NCBI GenBank assembly: GCA_959604655.1
Contig: CAUHCL010000079.1
Coordinates: 1 to 9,777 of the forward strand
Direction: 5' to 3'
DNA length: 9,777 bases
Origin: an uncultured Alistipes sp.
Lineage (GTDB): Bacteria > Bacteroidota > Bacteroidia > Bacteroidales > Rikenellaceae
The first letter of the stretch is position 1. Every line of letters begins with the position of its first letter. Both the position numbers and the translations under genes were made by a program. The notes under the pieces were generated by a model, which ran no database searches, was not told where the DNA came from, and worked only from the letters and a program-made list of their open reading frames with translations. This document shows positions 1-6,915 of the stretch, one piece after another.

Positions 1-660
1 GGCGAAGGTGGCCACGTACTCGAACGGCTTGTCGAACTCCACGACGAAGTAGTTCTTGAAATCGCGGGGCACTCCGCCGCTGTTGCGCGTGGTGTAACCC
101 GTAATGCGGTTGTGGGCGGCATCGACCTTTATGTGCGAGCCGCGGTCGAATGCGTCGACCACCACATACGAGTCCTTCGATTCGGGAAACGTGAAGCGGA
201 ACAACGCCGCACGGTCGGTGGGCGACAGCTCGACCACCACGTCGTGCTCGGCCAGATATACTTTATAGTAATATGCCTTTGCTTCCTCGCCCTTGTGCGA
301 AAACCAGCTGGCGCGCTCGTTCTGGTCGAACTTCGGCGCACCTACCACGGGCATCAAGGAGAACTGTCCGAAATCGTTGATCCACGGGCTGGGCTGGTGC
401 GTCTGCTTGAATCCGCGTATTTTGTGATCCGTATAAACGTATTGCCATCCGTTGCCCATCTCTCCCGTCTGCGGAGTCCAGAAATTCATGCCCCACGGAC
501 GTGCGATGGCGGGGTAGGTGTTACCTGTGGAGAGTTCGAACGACGATTGCGTTCCGACCAGCGGGTTCACGTAATCGACGGGGGAGAACTCCTCCTTTTG
601 CGCTCGCGCCGTAAAGAACGACGTGGCGGCGAGCAGTGCGATAATACTCTTTTTCAACAT
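1..660 (-). CDS. GH92 family alpha-mannosidase-like glycosidase, N-terminal part (cut by window edge)
   Basis: The reading frame opens at the ATG at 660-658 and stays open for 220 codons to the window edge, so the C-terminal part is missing. Residues 1-20 look like a signal peptide: basic MLKK, a hydrophobic stretch, then ARA before Gln21, so the product is probably exported to the periplasm or outer membrane. The mature start (residues 29-37, DYVNPLVGT) and the following segments TGNTYPAIARPWGMNFW, GWQYVY and GFKQTHQPSPWINDFGQ are typical of the N-terminal beta-sandwich domain of glycoside hydrolase family 92. Known GH92 enzymes are calcium-dependent exo-acting alpha-mannosidases that trim N-glycan or yeast mannan. 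The catalytic (alpha/alpha)6 domain lies outside the window, so activity and linkage cannot be judged. A 73-base gap with its own promoter match separates it from the M23 gene, so it is likely a separate transcription unit. Confidence 0.9.
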   Translation of the reverse strand, partial: MLKKSIIALLAATSFFTARAQKEEFSPVDYVNPLVGTQSSFELSTGNTYPAIARPWGMNFWTPQTGEMGNGWQYVYTDHKIRGFKQTHQPSPWINDFGQFSLMPVVGAPKFDQNERASWFSHKGEEAKAYYYKVYLAEHDVVVELSPTDRAALFRFTFPESKDSYVVVDAFDRGSHIKVDAAHNRITGYTTRNSGGVPRDFKNYFVVEFDKPFEYVATFA

Positions 661-678
661 AAATTATTAAGGTTTCGG

Positions 679-696
679 TTTTGTTGATGCACAAAA
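679..696. repeat. Short inverted repeat overlapping the GH92 promoter
   Basis: TTTTGT (679-684) and ACAAAA (691-696) are perfect 6-base inverted arms around a 6-base centre. The right arm overlaps the -7 element (692-699), and the left arm falls at or just after the predicted transcription start. This could be a repressor site or a small leader hairpin. The arms are short and A/T-rich, so chance is a real alternative. Confidence 0.25.
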
Positions 697-723
697 ATAC
701 TAAATTCCGCCATTACGGGCAAG
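692..723 (-). promoter_or_regulatory. Candidate Bacteroidota-type promoter of the GH92 gene
   Basis: Read on the minus strand, CTTG at 723-720 is followed after exactly 20 bases by TATTTTTG at 699-692. This fits the known Bacteroides sigma-ABfr pattern, a TTG-containing -33 element and TAnnTTTG as the -7 element. The start of transcription would fall near 685, giving a leader of about 25 bases before the ATG at 660. No ribosome binding site of the Shine-Dalgarno type is visible, which is usual for this phylum. Confidence 0.6.
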
Positions 724-733
724 CCTTTTCGGC

Positions 734-2476
734 CTACCGCACGATCGTGCCGCGCCATACGGTACGGTTGCCGCAGTTGTCGGTCAGCGTAAATTCCACC
801 GCGTGCGTCACACCTCCCGCAATGCCCTCGGCCCGCAGATCGATGGATGCGCGGCCGTGCGACAGATCCGTCGCCACCCATCGGCCGTCGATCGTGGCCG
901 AATATGAGCCTATGCCCGAGAAATTGTCGGAAATGCGGAACGCTATGCGGTCGCGGCCGCGGCAATCCTGACCGTCGGCGAACTGCGGTTTTATGACGGG
1001 AGGAACGGTGTCGGCCGCAAGACAATAGGTACCGAACGACGACGTGCGCCCCGCGAGGCGGTTGTAACGGAAGCTGCCGCCCGCATACGACAGCCGCCCG
1101 TTGTCGGCGACGGAGGCCATCACGACATAGGGCCGCAGCGCCTCGTCGACCGATATGCTGAAAACGGGTGCGATGCTCTTGTGAAGCGGCACGTTTCTGT
1201 CGCCGACCCTGTATGCGGGCGAGAGCACGCGCACGGTGGAGTCGGCCGCGAGCGTTATCTCCGACCGCTCGATACGCAGCGCCGCCGATTCGTAGAGCGC
1301 GCCTTTGGGAATCACCACGCAGAACGTGTCGTCGACCTTGACGGCGAAGTCGCGGTCACAGTACACGAGTTTGCACTCTTCGTCGATCTCGCCGCGGAAA
1401 CACTCCGCCTCGGGCCTGCCTTCGATCTCGAATGCCAGAGTCGACACGTTGCCGCAGTCGTCCTCGACTGTGAGGTCTATTTTCCGCCTCGCTCCCTCGG
1501 CCGCCCCGATCGCCCCGCGACCGAGCAGAGTGGGGTAGAACCGCTCCGTACCGCCCTGCATGGCGGCCAGACGGATGGCTTCATTGCGCGAATTACGCTG
1601 AACGGGGTAGTAGGCCACGGCATTGCAATAGCGCGACAGGTCGAATGTGAATCCGTCGTTCCTGTATTGGAAGAATGTCTGTCCGTCGACTTTGGCCGTC
1701 AGACGATATATGCCGTAAGTGTTGGCGCAATCGTCCTTGCGGTCCGACGCCTCCACGACGAAATAGCCCTTGCGTCCGACCTTTACGGGCGACTGCTGCG
1801 CGAGGCCGTAGGTATTGCCGTCGATCTTGCGGGCGGCGTATGTCGCGGGACGTGCGTTCAGAGGAATGCCGCGCACGGTGTCGACCTCGATGTAATGCAC
1901 TTTCATTATGTAGGGCGCAATGTTGTCCTTGGGCTTCAGCACTCCCTGCGCTATGATGTTATGCGTCTTCTGCGTCTCGGTGTCGCGTATCTCGTAATGA
2001 AGGTGAGGTCCCATCGACGAGCCCGTGTTTCCCGAGCGGGCAATTTCCTCGCCGCGCATGACGCGGAACTTGTCGGGCGGGCACGCAATGTCTACTCGGC
2101 TGCTTTTCAGTCGGTGACGCTCGGCGAAGACGAAATCGGCAATATCCTTGCGGAACCGCGACAGATGGCCGTAGACCGTGGTCGTGCCGTTGGGGTGGGC
2201 GACATATAGCGCGAGGCCGTATCCCGACGGCGACTGAAGTATGCGCGACACGTAGCCGTCGGCGGCCGCCACCACCGATTTGCCCTCCACGCCGTCGGTC
2301 TTCAGGTCCACGCCCGAATGAAAGTGGTTGGGGCGCATCTCGCCGAAGTTGGCCGAGTAGTAACCCGCCACGTCGCGCAGCGGATATTCGTAGTAATCGG
2401 GGTCGAGACTCTGCGCCGCCGCGGGCGCTGCGAAAATTATGGCGGCTATAACGGGAAAAATTCTGTTTCGTCGCAT
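734..2476 (-). CDS. Secreted M23 family (LytM-like) metallopeptidase with C-terminal beta-rich repeats
   Basis: A 580-residue protein. Residues 1-21 form a signal peptide (MRRNR, a hydrophobic core, AAA before Gln22), which fixes the start at 2476 although the frame is open further upstream through recX. The peptidase domain spans about 40-165. It has the zinc ligands of the family: the HxxxD motif (His53, Asp57 in HSGVD), YGH at 102-104, and HLH at 158-160. With all ligands present it should be an active peptidoglycan endopeptidase or related envelope enzyme in the periplasm; substrate is inferred from the family. The remaining ~400 residues carry a recurring D[DN]C[AG]N motif (248-252, 339-343, 566-570), suggesting tandem immunoglobulin-like beta domains of unknown role. 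Its first 31 bases overlap the end of recX, pointing to coupled translation. It appears to be the last gene of the operon; no clear terminator follows. Confidence 0.9.
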   Translation of the reverse strand: MRRNRIFPVIAAIIFAAPAAAQSLDPDYYEYPLRDVAGYYSANFGEMRPNHFHSGVDLKTDGVEGKSVVAAADGYVSRILQSPSGYGLALYVAHPNGTTTVYGHLSRFRKDIADFVFAERHRLKSSRVDIACPPDKFRVMRGEEIARSGNTGSSMGPHLHYEIRDTETQKTHNIIAQGVLKPKDNIAPYIMKVHYIEVDTVRGIPLNARPATYAARKIDGNTYGLAQQSPVKVGRKGYFVVEASDRKDDCANTYGIYRLTAKVDGQTFFQYRNDGFTFDLSRYCNAVAYYPVQRNSRNEAIRLAAMQGGTERFYPTLLGRGAIGAAEGARRKIDLTVEDDCGNVSTLAFEIEGRPEAECFRGEIDEECKLVYCDRDFAVKVDDTFCVVIPKGALYESAALRIERSEITLAADSTVRVLSPAYRVGDRNVPLHKSIAPVFSISVDEALRPYVVMASVADNGRLSYAGGSFRYNRLAGRTSSFGTYCLAADTVPPVIKPQFADGQDCRGRDRIAFRISDNFSGIGSYSATIDGRWVATDLSHGRASIDLRAEGIAGGVTHAVEFTLTDNCGNRTVWRGTIVR

Positions 2477-2976
2477 GGTTCTTCTATGTTGCGGGTTATA
2501 TCCTCCACGCACGCCACCACATCGTCGGTCGCGAAGCCGAGCGATATGCCGTGTCGGATGAGTTTGGTGCGCAGTTGATAAGGGGTGTCGTATTTCAGGC
2601 TTTTCATCTTGCGCGCGAGGCGCTCGGCCAGTCGCGAGGTGTCGCGCGCCGACGGTGCGGAATTCAACGCCTCCGAGACTACGGCGTCGGCTATGCCTTT
2701 GCGGCGCAGGGCCGTGCGTATCTTGTATTCGCCCCATGCGCTGAGGTTGATCTTCTCCCTTACGAAGGCTTCGGCATAGCGGCGGTCGTCGATGAATCTC
2801 TCTTTTACGAGTCTTTGCAGCACCCCCGCACGTTCGGACGACGGAACGCCCCACGTTCCCATCAGACGCATGGCATCGCCCGACGACCGTTCGGCGCGGG
2901 CGCAGAGACGCATGAGCGAGGCCAAGGCCTGCTCGGCGGTCTTGGTGCGTTTTACCGTTTGCTTTTCCTGCCGCAT
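2446..2976 (-). CDS. recX: Regulatory protein RecX
   Basis: A 176-residue protein of the RecX family, which binds RecA filaments and modulates (usually inhibits) recombination and SOS activity in the cytoplasm. Family features are the N-terminal three-helix repeat (AEQALASLMRLCARAERS, residues 14-31), the segment FIDDRRYAEAFVREK at 61-75, and GEYKIRTALRRKGI at 82-95, in the usual order and spacing. Length is close to the 150-170 residues common for the family. The start at 2976 lies inside prmC (25-base overlap), and the stop lies inside the M23 gene (31-base overlap). The later in-frame Met22 would cut into the first repeat, so the upstream start is preferred. recA is not in the window, so RecX is encoded away from its partner here. 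Confidence 0.88.
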   Translation of the reverse strand: MRQEKQTVKRTKTAEQALASLMRLCARAERSSGDAMRLMGTWGVPSSERAGVLQRLVKERFIDDRRYAEAFVREKINLSAWGEYKIRTALRRKGIADAVVSEALNSAPSARDTSRLAERLARKMKSLKYDTPYQLRTKLIRHGISLGFATDDVVACVEDITRNIEEPCDETEFFPL

Positions 2977-3809
2977 ACCATTCGTTGTTTACCGAAACAA
3001 TCCTTCCAGATCCGCACGTCGGCGAACCCTTCGATGCGTACCGCCTCGGCCGTCTTCTCGGCCAAACGTTCGTGCACCTCGAACAGCAGGGAGCCGCCGT
3101 CGGAGAGCATCGCGCCCGCAGCACGCGCTATGGCCCGATAGAATACCAGCGGGTCGGAGTCGTCGACGAAAAGCGCCTCGTGAGGTTCGTACCCCGTGAC
3201 GTTGCGGTGCATGGCGGCCATCTCCGAACGGGGGATATAGGGCGGATTCGAGACCACGACGTCGAACCGTCGGCCCGCGAGCCGCGTCATGCCGCCCAGA
3301 GCGTCGTCACCGATCCATTCGACGTCGACACCGAGCCGACGACCGTTCTCGCGCGCTATCGCCAGCGCCGCGTCCGATATGTCGAGTGCCGTGATCTCGG
3401 CCCGCGGAATGCGGCGACCGAGCGCGACGGCTATGCAGCCGCTTCCCGTACACACGTCGAGTATCCTCGGGCGGGCGAATTCCTCGGCCCGCTCCGCAGC
3501 CTTCATCACCAGCTCTTCGGTCTCGGGCCGCGGGATCAACACGCCCTCGCGGACCGCGAACCGCAAACCGCAGAAATCGGCCTCGCCGATGACGTATTGC
3601 ACGGGCCTGCCCGCCGCCAGTTCGTCGGCAGCCTGCTCCAAACCGTTTATCTCTATCGTTTCATTCGGATCGGCGAGGAATTTCGCCTCCGCATCGCCGC
3701 TCAACGCTGCCGCCGTCATGCGGGCTATGCGTCCGCCCTCATCGACCGAGTAGAGCGCCGACACGCGCCGACGGATGTAATCGACTATTTCCGCTCGCGA
3801 AGCCCTCAT
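2952..3809 (-). CDS. prmC: Peptide chain release factor N5-glutamine methyltransferase PrmC (HemK)
   Basis: A 285-residue S-adenosylmethionine-dependent methyltransferase that methylates the glutamine of the GGQ loop in release factors RF1 and RF2, improving termination. The N-terminal helical domain (about 1-85) leads into IPRPETEEL at 92-100, a signature of PrmC. The SAM-binding motif I is DVCTGSG at 118-124, followed by Asp143 in ALDIS. The substrate-glutamine motif NPPY is at 188-191. Cys120 stands where many homologues have Gly in DxGTGSG; I regard this as a tolerated variant. The start is 3 bases after the aroC stop, and the 3' end overlaps recX by 25 bases. Neither its substrate factors (prfA, prfB) nor heme genes are present. 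Confidence 0.93.
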   Translation of the reverse strand: MRASRAEIVDYIRRRVSALYSVDEGGRIARMTAAALSGDAEAKFLADPNETIEINGLEQAADELAAGRPVQYVIGEADFCGLRFAVREGVLIPRPETEELVMKAAERAEEFARPRILDVCTGSGCIAVALGRRIPRAEITALDISDAALAIARENGRRLGVDVEWIGDDALGGMTRLAGRRFDVVVSNPPYIPRSEMAAMHRNVTGYEPHEALFVDDSDPLVFYRAIARAAGAMLSDGGSLLFEVHERLAEKTAEAVRIEGFADVRIWKDCFGKQRMVCGRKSKR

Positions 3810-3812
3810 CGC

Positions 3813-4793
3813 CTATGCACGCAGTTTGAGATCGGCGAGCGCTATCGCCACGGCGGCCTCGACGACCACCGCCGCGCGCAGGGCTATGCACACGTCATGA
3901 CGTCCTTTGATTACGAGTTCCTCGACGCGTCCCGTCTCGAAATTGTATGTCTGCTGTCCGCGCGATATGGATGCCGTGGGTTTCACGGCGGCCCGCACCA
4001 CTACGGGGTTGCCGTTGGTTATGCCGCCCACGATTCCGCCCGCGCGATTGCCGTCGGTGCGGCCGTCGGCATCGACGATGGGGTCGTTGTGCTGCGATCC
4101 CGTCATGCGTGCGGCTTCGAATCCGCATCCGAACTCCACGCCCTTGACCGCGGGAACCGAAAAGAGCAGATGGGCCGCGAGGCTCTCCGCCGAGTCGAAG
4201 AACGGCTCGCCCCAGCCCGCGGGTACTCCCTCGGCACGGCATTCGATTACGCCTCCGACAGAGTCCTGCTCCATCCGCGCACGCTCTATTATCTCGTCGA
4301 ACCGCGCCTTGTCGGTCGAGCCGCCTATCTCGGCAATCTCGGTAAAGAACCGCACCTCCCCGCCGAGAATCTTCTTGGCTATAACGCCCGCCGTCACCAG
4401 CGCAAGGGTTATGCGGCCCGAGAAGTGGCCGCCGCCGCGCGGATCGTTGAACCCGCCGAACTTGCGCTGCGCCACCCAGTCGGCATGCGACGGGCGGGGA
4501 TGCACCGTCAGATTGCGGTAGTCGCCCGAACGGGTATTCTCGTTGACGAACTCCACCGCAACGGGAGCGCCCGTCGTATGTCCCTCGTAAACGCCCGACA
4601 CTATGTGCGGCGTGTCGCTCTCCTTGCGCGGCGTGGTGCCTGCCGACCCCGCGCGACGCCGCTCCAGGTCGGCTTCGAAATCGTGCTCGGCAAGCGGAAT
4701 GCCTGCGGGCACGCCGTCGATCACCACACCCACCTGCGCCCCGTGCGATTCGCCCCAGAGCGATATTCTCAATTTGGTTCCGAAACTGTTCAT
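3813..4793 (-). CDS. aroC: Chorismate synthase AroC (short, GGHFSGR-type variant)
   Basis: A 326-residue enzyme that converts 5-enolpyruvylshikimate-3-phosphate to chorismate using reduced FMN, the last shikimate step and the branch point to aromatic amino acids. Visible motifs are GESHG (14-18, His17), RRR (45-47), RPSHADW (100-106, His103), RGGGHFSGRIT (119-129), DGNRAGGIVGGITNG (247-261), SISRGQQ (275-281) and GRHD (298-301). Both histidines of the active site appear to be kept. Two things are unusual: the second signature reads GGHFSGR rather than the GGRSSARET of most enzymes, and the protein is about 30 residues shorter than the ~360 residues of E. coli AroC. It lies 57 bases after the Sel1-repeat gene, with aroA (the preceding reaction) one gene further upstream, and 3 bases before prmC. 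Confidence 0.95.
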   Translation of the reverse strand: MNSFGTKLRISLWGESHGAQVGVVIDGVPAGIPLAEHDFEADLERRRAGSAGTTPRKESDTPHIVSGVYEGHTTGAPVAVEFVNENTRSGDYRNLTVHPRPSHADWVAQRKFGGFNDPRGGGHFSGRITLALVTAGVIAKKILGGEVRFFTEIAEIGGSTDKARFDEIIERARMEQDSVGGVIECRAEGVPAGWGEPFFDSAESLAAHLLFSVPAVKGVEFGCGFEAARMTGSQHNDPIVDADGRTDGNRAGGIVGGITNGNPVVVRAAVKPTASISRGQQTYNFETGRVEELVIKGRHDVCIALRAAVVVEAAVAIALADLKLRA

Positions 4794-4811
4794 TCGCTAT
4801 GTATGGATTCC

Positions 4812-4858
4812 GAGCCTTTGCGATCTTGGTCGGCTGTCGCAAATCGTTTGTCAGGCTC
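4812..4858 (-). repeat. Bulged hairpin between the Sel1-repeat gene and aroC
   Basis: Inner arms TTTGCGA (4817-4823) and TCGCAAA (4837-4843) are a perfect 7-base inverted repeat around a 13-base loop. Outer arms GAGCC (4812-4816) and GGCTC (4854-4858) can stack directly on one side, leaving a bulge of about 10 bases on the other. In the minus-strand transcript the first outer arm is made from the last sense codons of the Sel1-repeat gene, and the structure ends about 18 bases before the aroC ATG. No run of U follows, so it is not a standard intrinsic terminator. It may influence aroC translation, mRNA processing or partial termination. The same 7-mer recurs in the lptB/recQ gap. Confidence 0.4.
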
Positions 4859-5651
4859 TTACGTTGTTGTATATATCTTTAATTATATCGGCTACGACTT
4901 TTTCCGCCTTCATGCGTCTGATACCGCTTAAAACGTATTGCGCGGGACGATACCCCTCGTCGGCCATTTGCTTGATCATGCTCTCCCCTCTGATGCGCTG
5001 TCCCGATTTCAGAATATCCAAATCGAGAATCTCATCGATCTCTTCAAGGAGCAATCTCGCGTTCGACTGCTGTTTTTCGGGATCTTCGGGATAACCGTTG
5101 AACAACCCCACGGCATACATGAGTTTCGCCAGGCTGCCGCCGCCGTTTTTGTATAATCTGTAATACCACAGATGGGCCGCTTCGTGATCTTCCCGAAACC
5201 CGTTCTTGCCGCCTGCATAATTCGATGCCAATTCTTCCATAGCATAGAAACTTCCCGCTTCGGCTCCGCGCGTAAGCCACACGGCCATCTTGGTAAGATC
5301 CTTCCTTATGCCGTACATCCCGTCGCGATAGTATTCCGCGAGCGCATCCATGGCATCGACATAGCCCTTTGCGGCTACCAATTCGAGATTGTACATCCCC
5401 CGAGGCACGTCGGCCGTTACGCCCTTGCCCTCTATATAGCACAATGCCAATGCCATCTCAGCTTCGACATCGCCGGTAATCGCATCAGCCCGCACGGCCT
5501 CGAAATAGCTCCTGTCGTCATCGAAGATCACGGACTCCGACGTCTGCCCCTCAGCGGCACGGCACGATTCATCCGCATACGTGCTTATCGTTTCGAGCTT
5601 GGGAATCGTCTTGTCGTGTTTCTTTGCAAACAATCTTCGGAAAAAGCCCAT
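4851..5651 (-). CDS. Sel1-like repeat (TPR-type) protein of unknown function
   Basis: A 266-residue protein with about four Sel1-like repeats of 36-38 residues, roughly at 60-95, 96-132, 133-170 and 171-208. Each has the alternating small-residue pattern (AEMALALCYIEGKG, AMDALAEYYRDGMYG, AMEELASNYAGGKNG). A degenerate fifth may lie near 230-250. Such repeats form helical solenoids that bind other proteins; nothing here indicates catalysis. There is no signal peptide. The N-terminus, MGFFRRLFAKKHDK, is basic and somewhat amphipathic and could touch the membrane, but a cytoplasmic place is the default. Residues 20-55 are acidic and probably a linker. Its ATG is one base after the aroA stop, so it is translated from the same message as the aromatic genes. 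Its DNA is visibly less G+C-rich than its neighbours (30/60 and 32/60 in two counted lines, against 39/60 in aroA and 40/60 in aroC), which may mean relaxed constraint or later insertion. Confidence 0.85.
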   Translation of the reverse strand: MGFFRRLFAKKHDKTIPKLETISTYADESCRAAEGQTSESVIFDDDRSYFEAVRADAITGDVEAEMALALCYIEGKGVTADVPRGMYNLELVAAKGYVDAMDALAEYYRDGMYGIRKDLTKMAVWLTRGAEAGSFYAMEELASNYAGGKNGFREDHEAAHLWYYRLYKNGGGSLAKLMYAVGLFNGYPEDPEKQQSNARLLLEEIDEILDLDILKSGQRIRGESMIKQMADEGYRPAQYVLSGIRRMKAEKVVADIIKDIYNNVRA

Positions 5652-5652
5652 T

Positions 5653-6906
5653 TTATTTTACCGTTATTGATTCCAGATCGTCGAAGAACGCGGGATAGCT
5701 CTTCTCCACACACTCGGCATTCTCTATCTTCACCTCGCCGTCGCAGCGCAACGCCGACACGGCCATCGACATGGCCATGCGGTGGTCGTTGTGGCTGAAC
5801 ACGGTCGCGGGACGTATCTCGCCGCCGCGTATCTTCATCACGTTCTCCACGCTCAGGTCGACCTCTATGCCCACCTTCTCGTATTCGCGTCGTATGGCTT
5901 CGGCACGGTCGCTCTCCTTGTGCAGCAACCGTTCGGTGCCGATAAGCACGCTCTCGCCTTCGGCCGCTGCGGCCAGCGCGGCCAGCGCGGGAAACAGATC
6001 GGGAGCGTTGGTGGCGTCGAACGTGAACGCGCGCAGCTTGCGTTTCGACACCGTTATCGAGTCGCGCTCGATTATTATGCCCGCACCCGCACGCTCCAGA
6101 GCGTGGCAGATGGCCGTGTCGGCCTGCTTGGACAGGGTAGAGAGGTTCCTTACGGTCACCTCGCCCGCTATGGCTCCCGCGACGAGCATGGTCGCCGCGC
6201 CGCTCCAGTCGCCCTCGATGGCAAGATCGGCAGGCGTGTACCGCTGTCCGCCCTCGATATAGAAATGCGAATAGTCGCCCTCGTGGTGCATGATCTCCAC
6301 CCCGAAACGCCGCGCGGTGTCGATGGTCATGTCGATATAGGGAGTCGAGACGGCCGACCGCACATACAGATCAGTATCCTCTTCGGCCAGCGGCAGCGCC
6401 AGCAGCAGTCCCGTGATGAACTGCGACGACACGCTTCCGTCCACCTCGATGCGGCCGCCGTGAATCGGGCCGCACACCTCGATGGGCAGGTAACCGCCGC
6501 CGTCGCGCACCTCGACACCCAGCTGCCGCAGGGGCTCGATCATCATTATCATGGGACGATGCAGCAGCGTGCCTTCGCCTTTGATACAGATAGGGGTGGA
6601 ATTGAGCGATGCTATGGGGGTGAACAGACGCGTGGCCAGCCCCGATTCGCCTACGTGAAGCGTATCCGTCGCGGGGTGCAGTCCGCCGTCGATGGCAATC
6701 GTGGTGTCGTCTAAATGCGTCACCCGTGCGCCCAAAGCCTCGATGCACGACAGCGCCGAGCGCGTATCCTTGCAGAATTCGATGTTTCGCAGCGTAGTGC
6801 GTCCTTCGGCCAGCAGCGCGAGGGCTATGGCGCGTTGGGCGTAACTCTTGGAACTCGGCGGAACGATGGTGCCTTTCACGCTCCCCGAGGAGACGGTTTT
6901 ATCCAT
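5653..6906 (-). CDS. aroA: 3-phosphoshikimate 1-carboxyvinyltransferase (EPSP synthase) AroA
   Basis: A 417-residue cytoplasmic enzyme joining phosphoenolpyruvate to shikimate-3-phosphate, the sixth shikimate step. Motifs in order: PPSSKSYAQR (16-25, Lys20 for substrate phosphate), GESGLATRLF (86-95), HRPM (116-119), SSQF (160-163), EGDWS in the second domain, a NAPDLFP segment holding the probable catalytic Asp, HKESDRA (Lys and Glu kept), NDHRMAM (Arg376) and EKSYP (401-405, Lys402). Length is normal for the family. The PEP-binding loop differs from the usual GN[AS]GT: it has Glu87 and Leu90 in place of Asn and Thr. The start is 9 bases after the lptB stop, with no Shine-Dalgarno sequence; the gap and stop region hold a short AACCTT duplication. 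The product feeds AroC, encoded two genes downstream. Confidence 0.95.
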   Translation of the reverse strand: MDKTVSSGSVKGTIVPPSSKSYAQRAIALALLAEGRTTLRNIEFCKDTRSALSCIEALGARVTHLDDTTIAIDGGLHPATDTLHVGESGLATRLFTPIASLNSTPICIKGEGTLLHRPMIMMIEPLRQLGVEVRDGGGYLPIEVCGPIHGGRIEVDGSVSSQFITGLLLALPLAEEDTDLYVRSAVSTPYIDMTIDTARRFGVEIMHHEGDYSHFYIEGGQRYTPADLAIEGDWSGAATMLVAGAIAGEVTVRNLSTLSKQADTAICHALERAGAGIIIERDSITVSKRKLRAFTFDATNAPDLFPALAALAAAAEGESVLIGTERLLHKESDRAEAIRREYEKVGIEVDLSVENVMKIRGGEIRPATVFSHNDHRMAMSMAVSALRCDGEVKIENAECVEKSYPAFFDDLESITVK

Positions 6907-6915
6907 ATATGAAGG

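Noticed and set aside
112..687. Plus-strand open frame opposite the GH92 gene
   Set aside because: The minus strand encodes a convincing GH92 N-terminus with signal peptide; the plus frame resembles nothing.
661..733. Intrinsic terminator after the M23 gene
   Set aside because: No G/C-rich hairpin followed by a T-run on the minus strand; only weak complementarity was found.
1181..2209. 342-codon plus-strand open frame opposite the M23 gene
   Set aside because: Antisense to a gene with intact catalytic motifs; no domain, signal peptide or start signal.
2477..3124. Open frame that would add 216 residues to the N-terminus of the M23 protein
   Set aside because: It lies in another frame of recX and prmC, and the clear signal peptide starting at 2476 marks the true start.
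2985..4931. 648-codon plus-strand open frame across prmC, aroC and the gap
   Set aside because: It spans two well-recognised genes on the other strand and shows no recognisable domain; a shadow of codon bias.
5782..6714. 310-codon plus-strand open frame opposite aroA
   Set aside because: Antisense shadow of aroA, with His/Arg-rich sequence and no family likeness.
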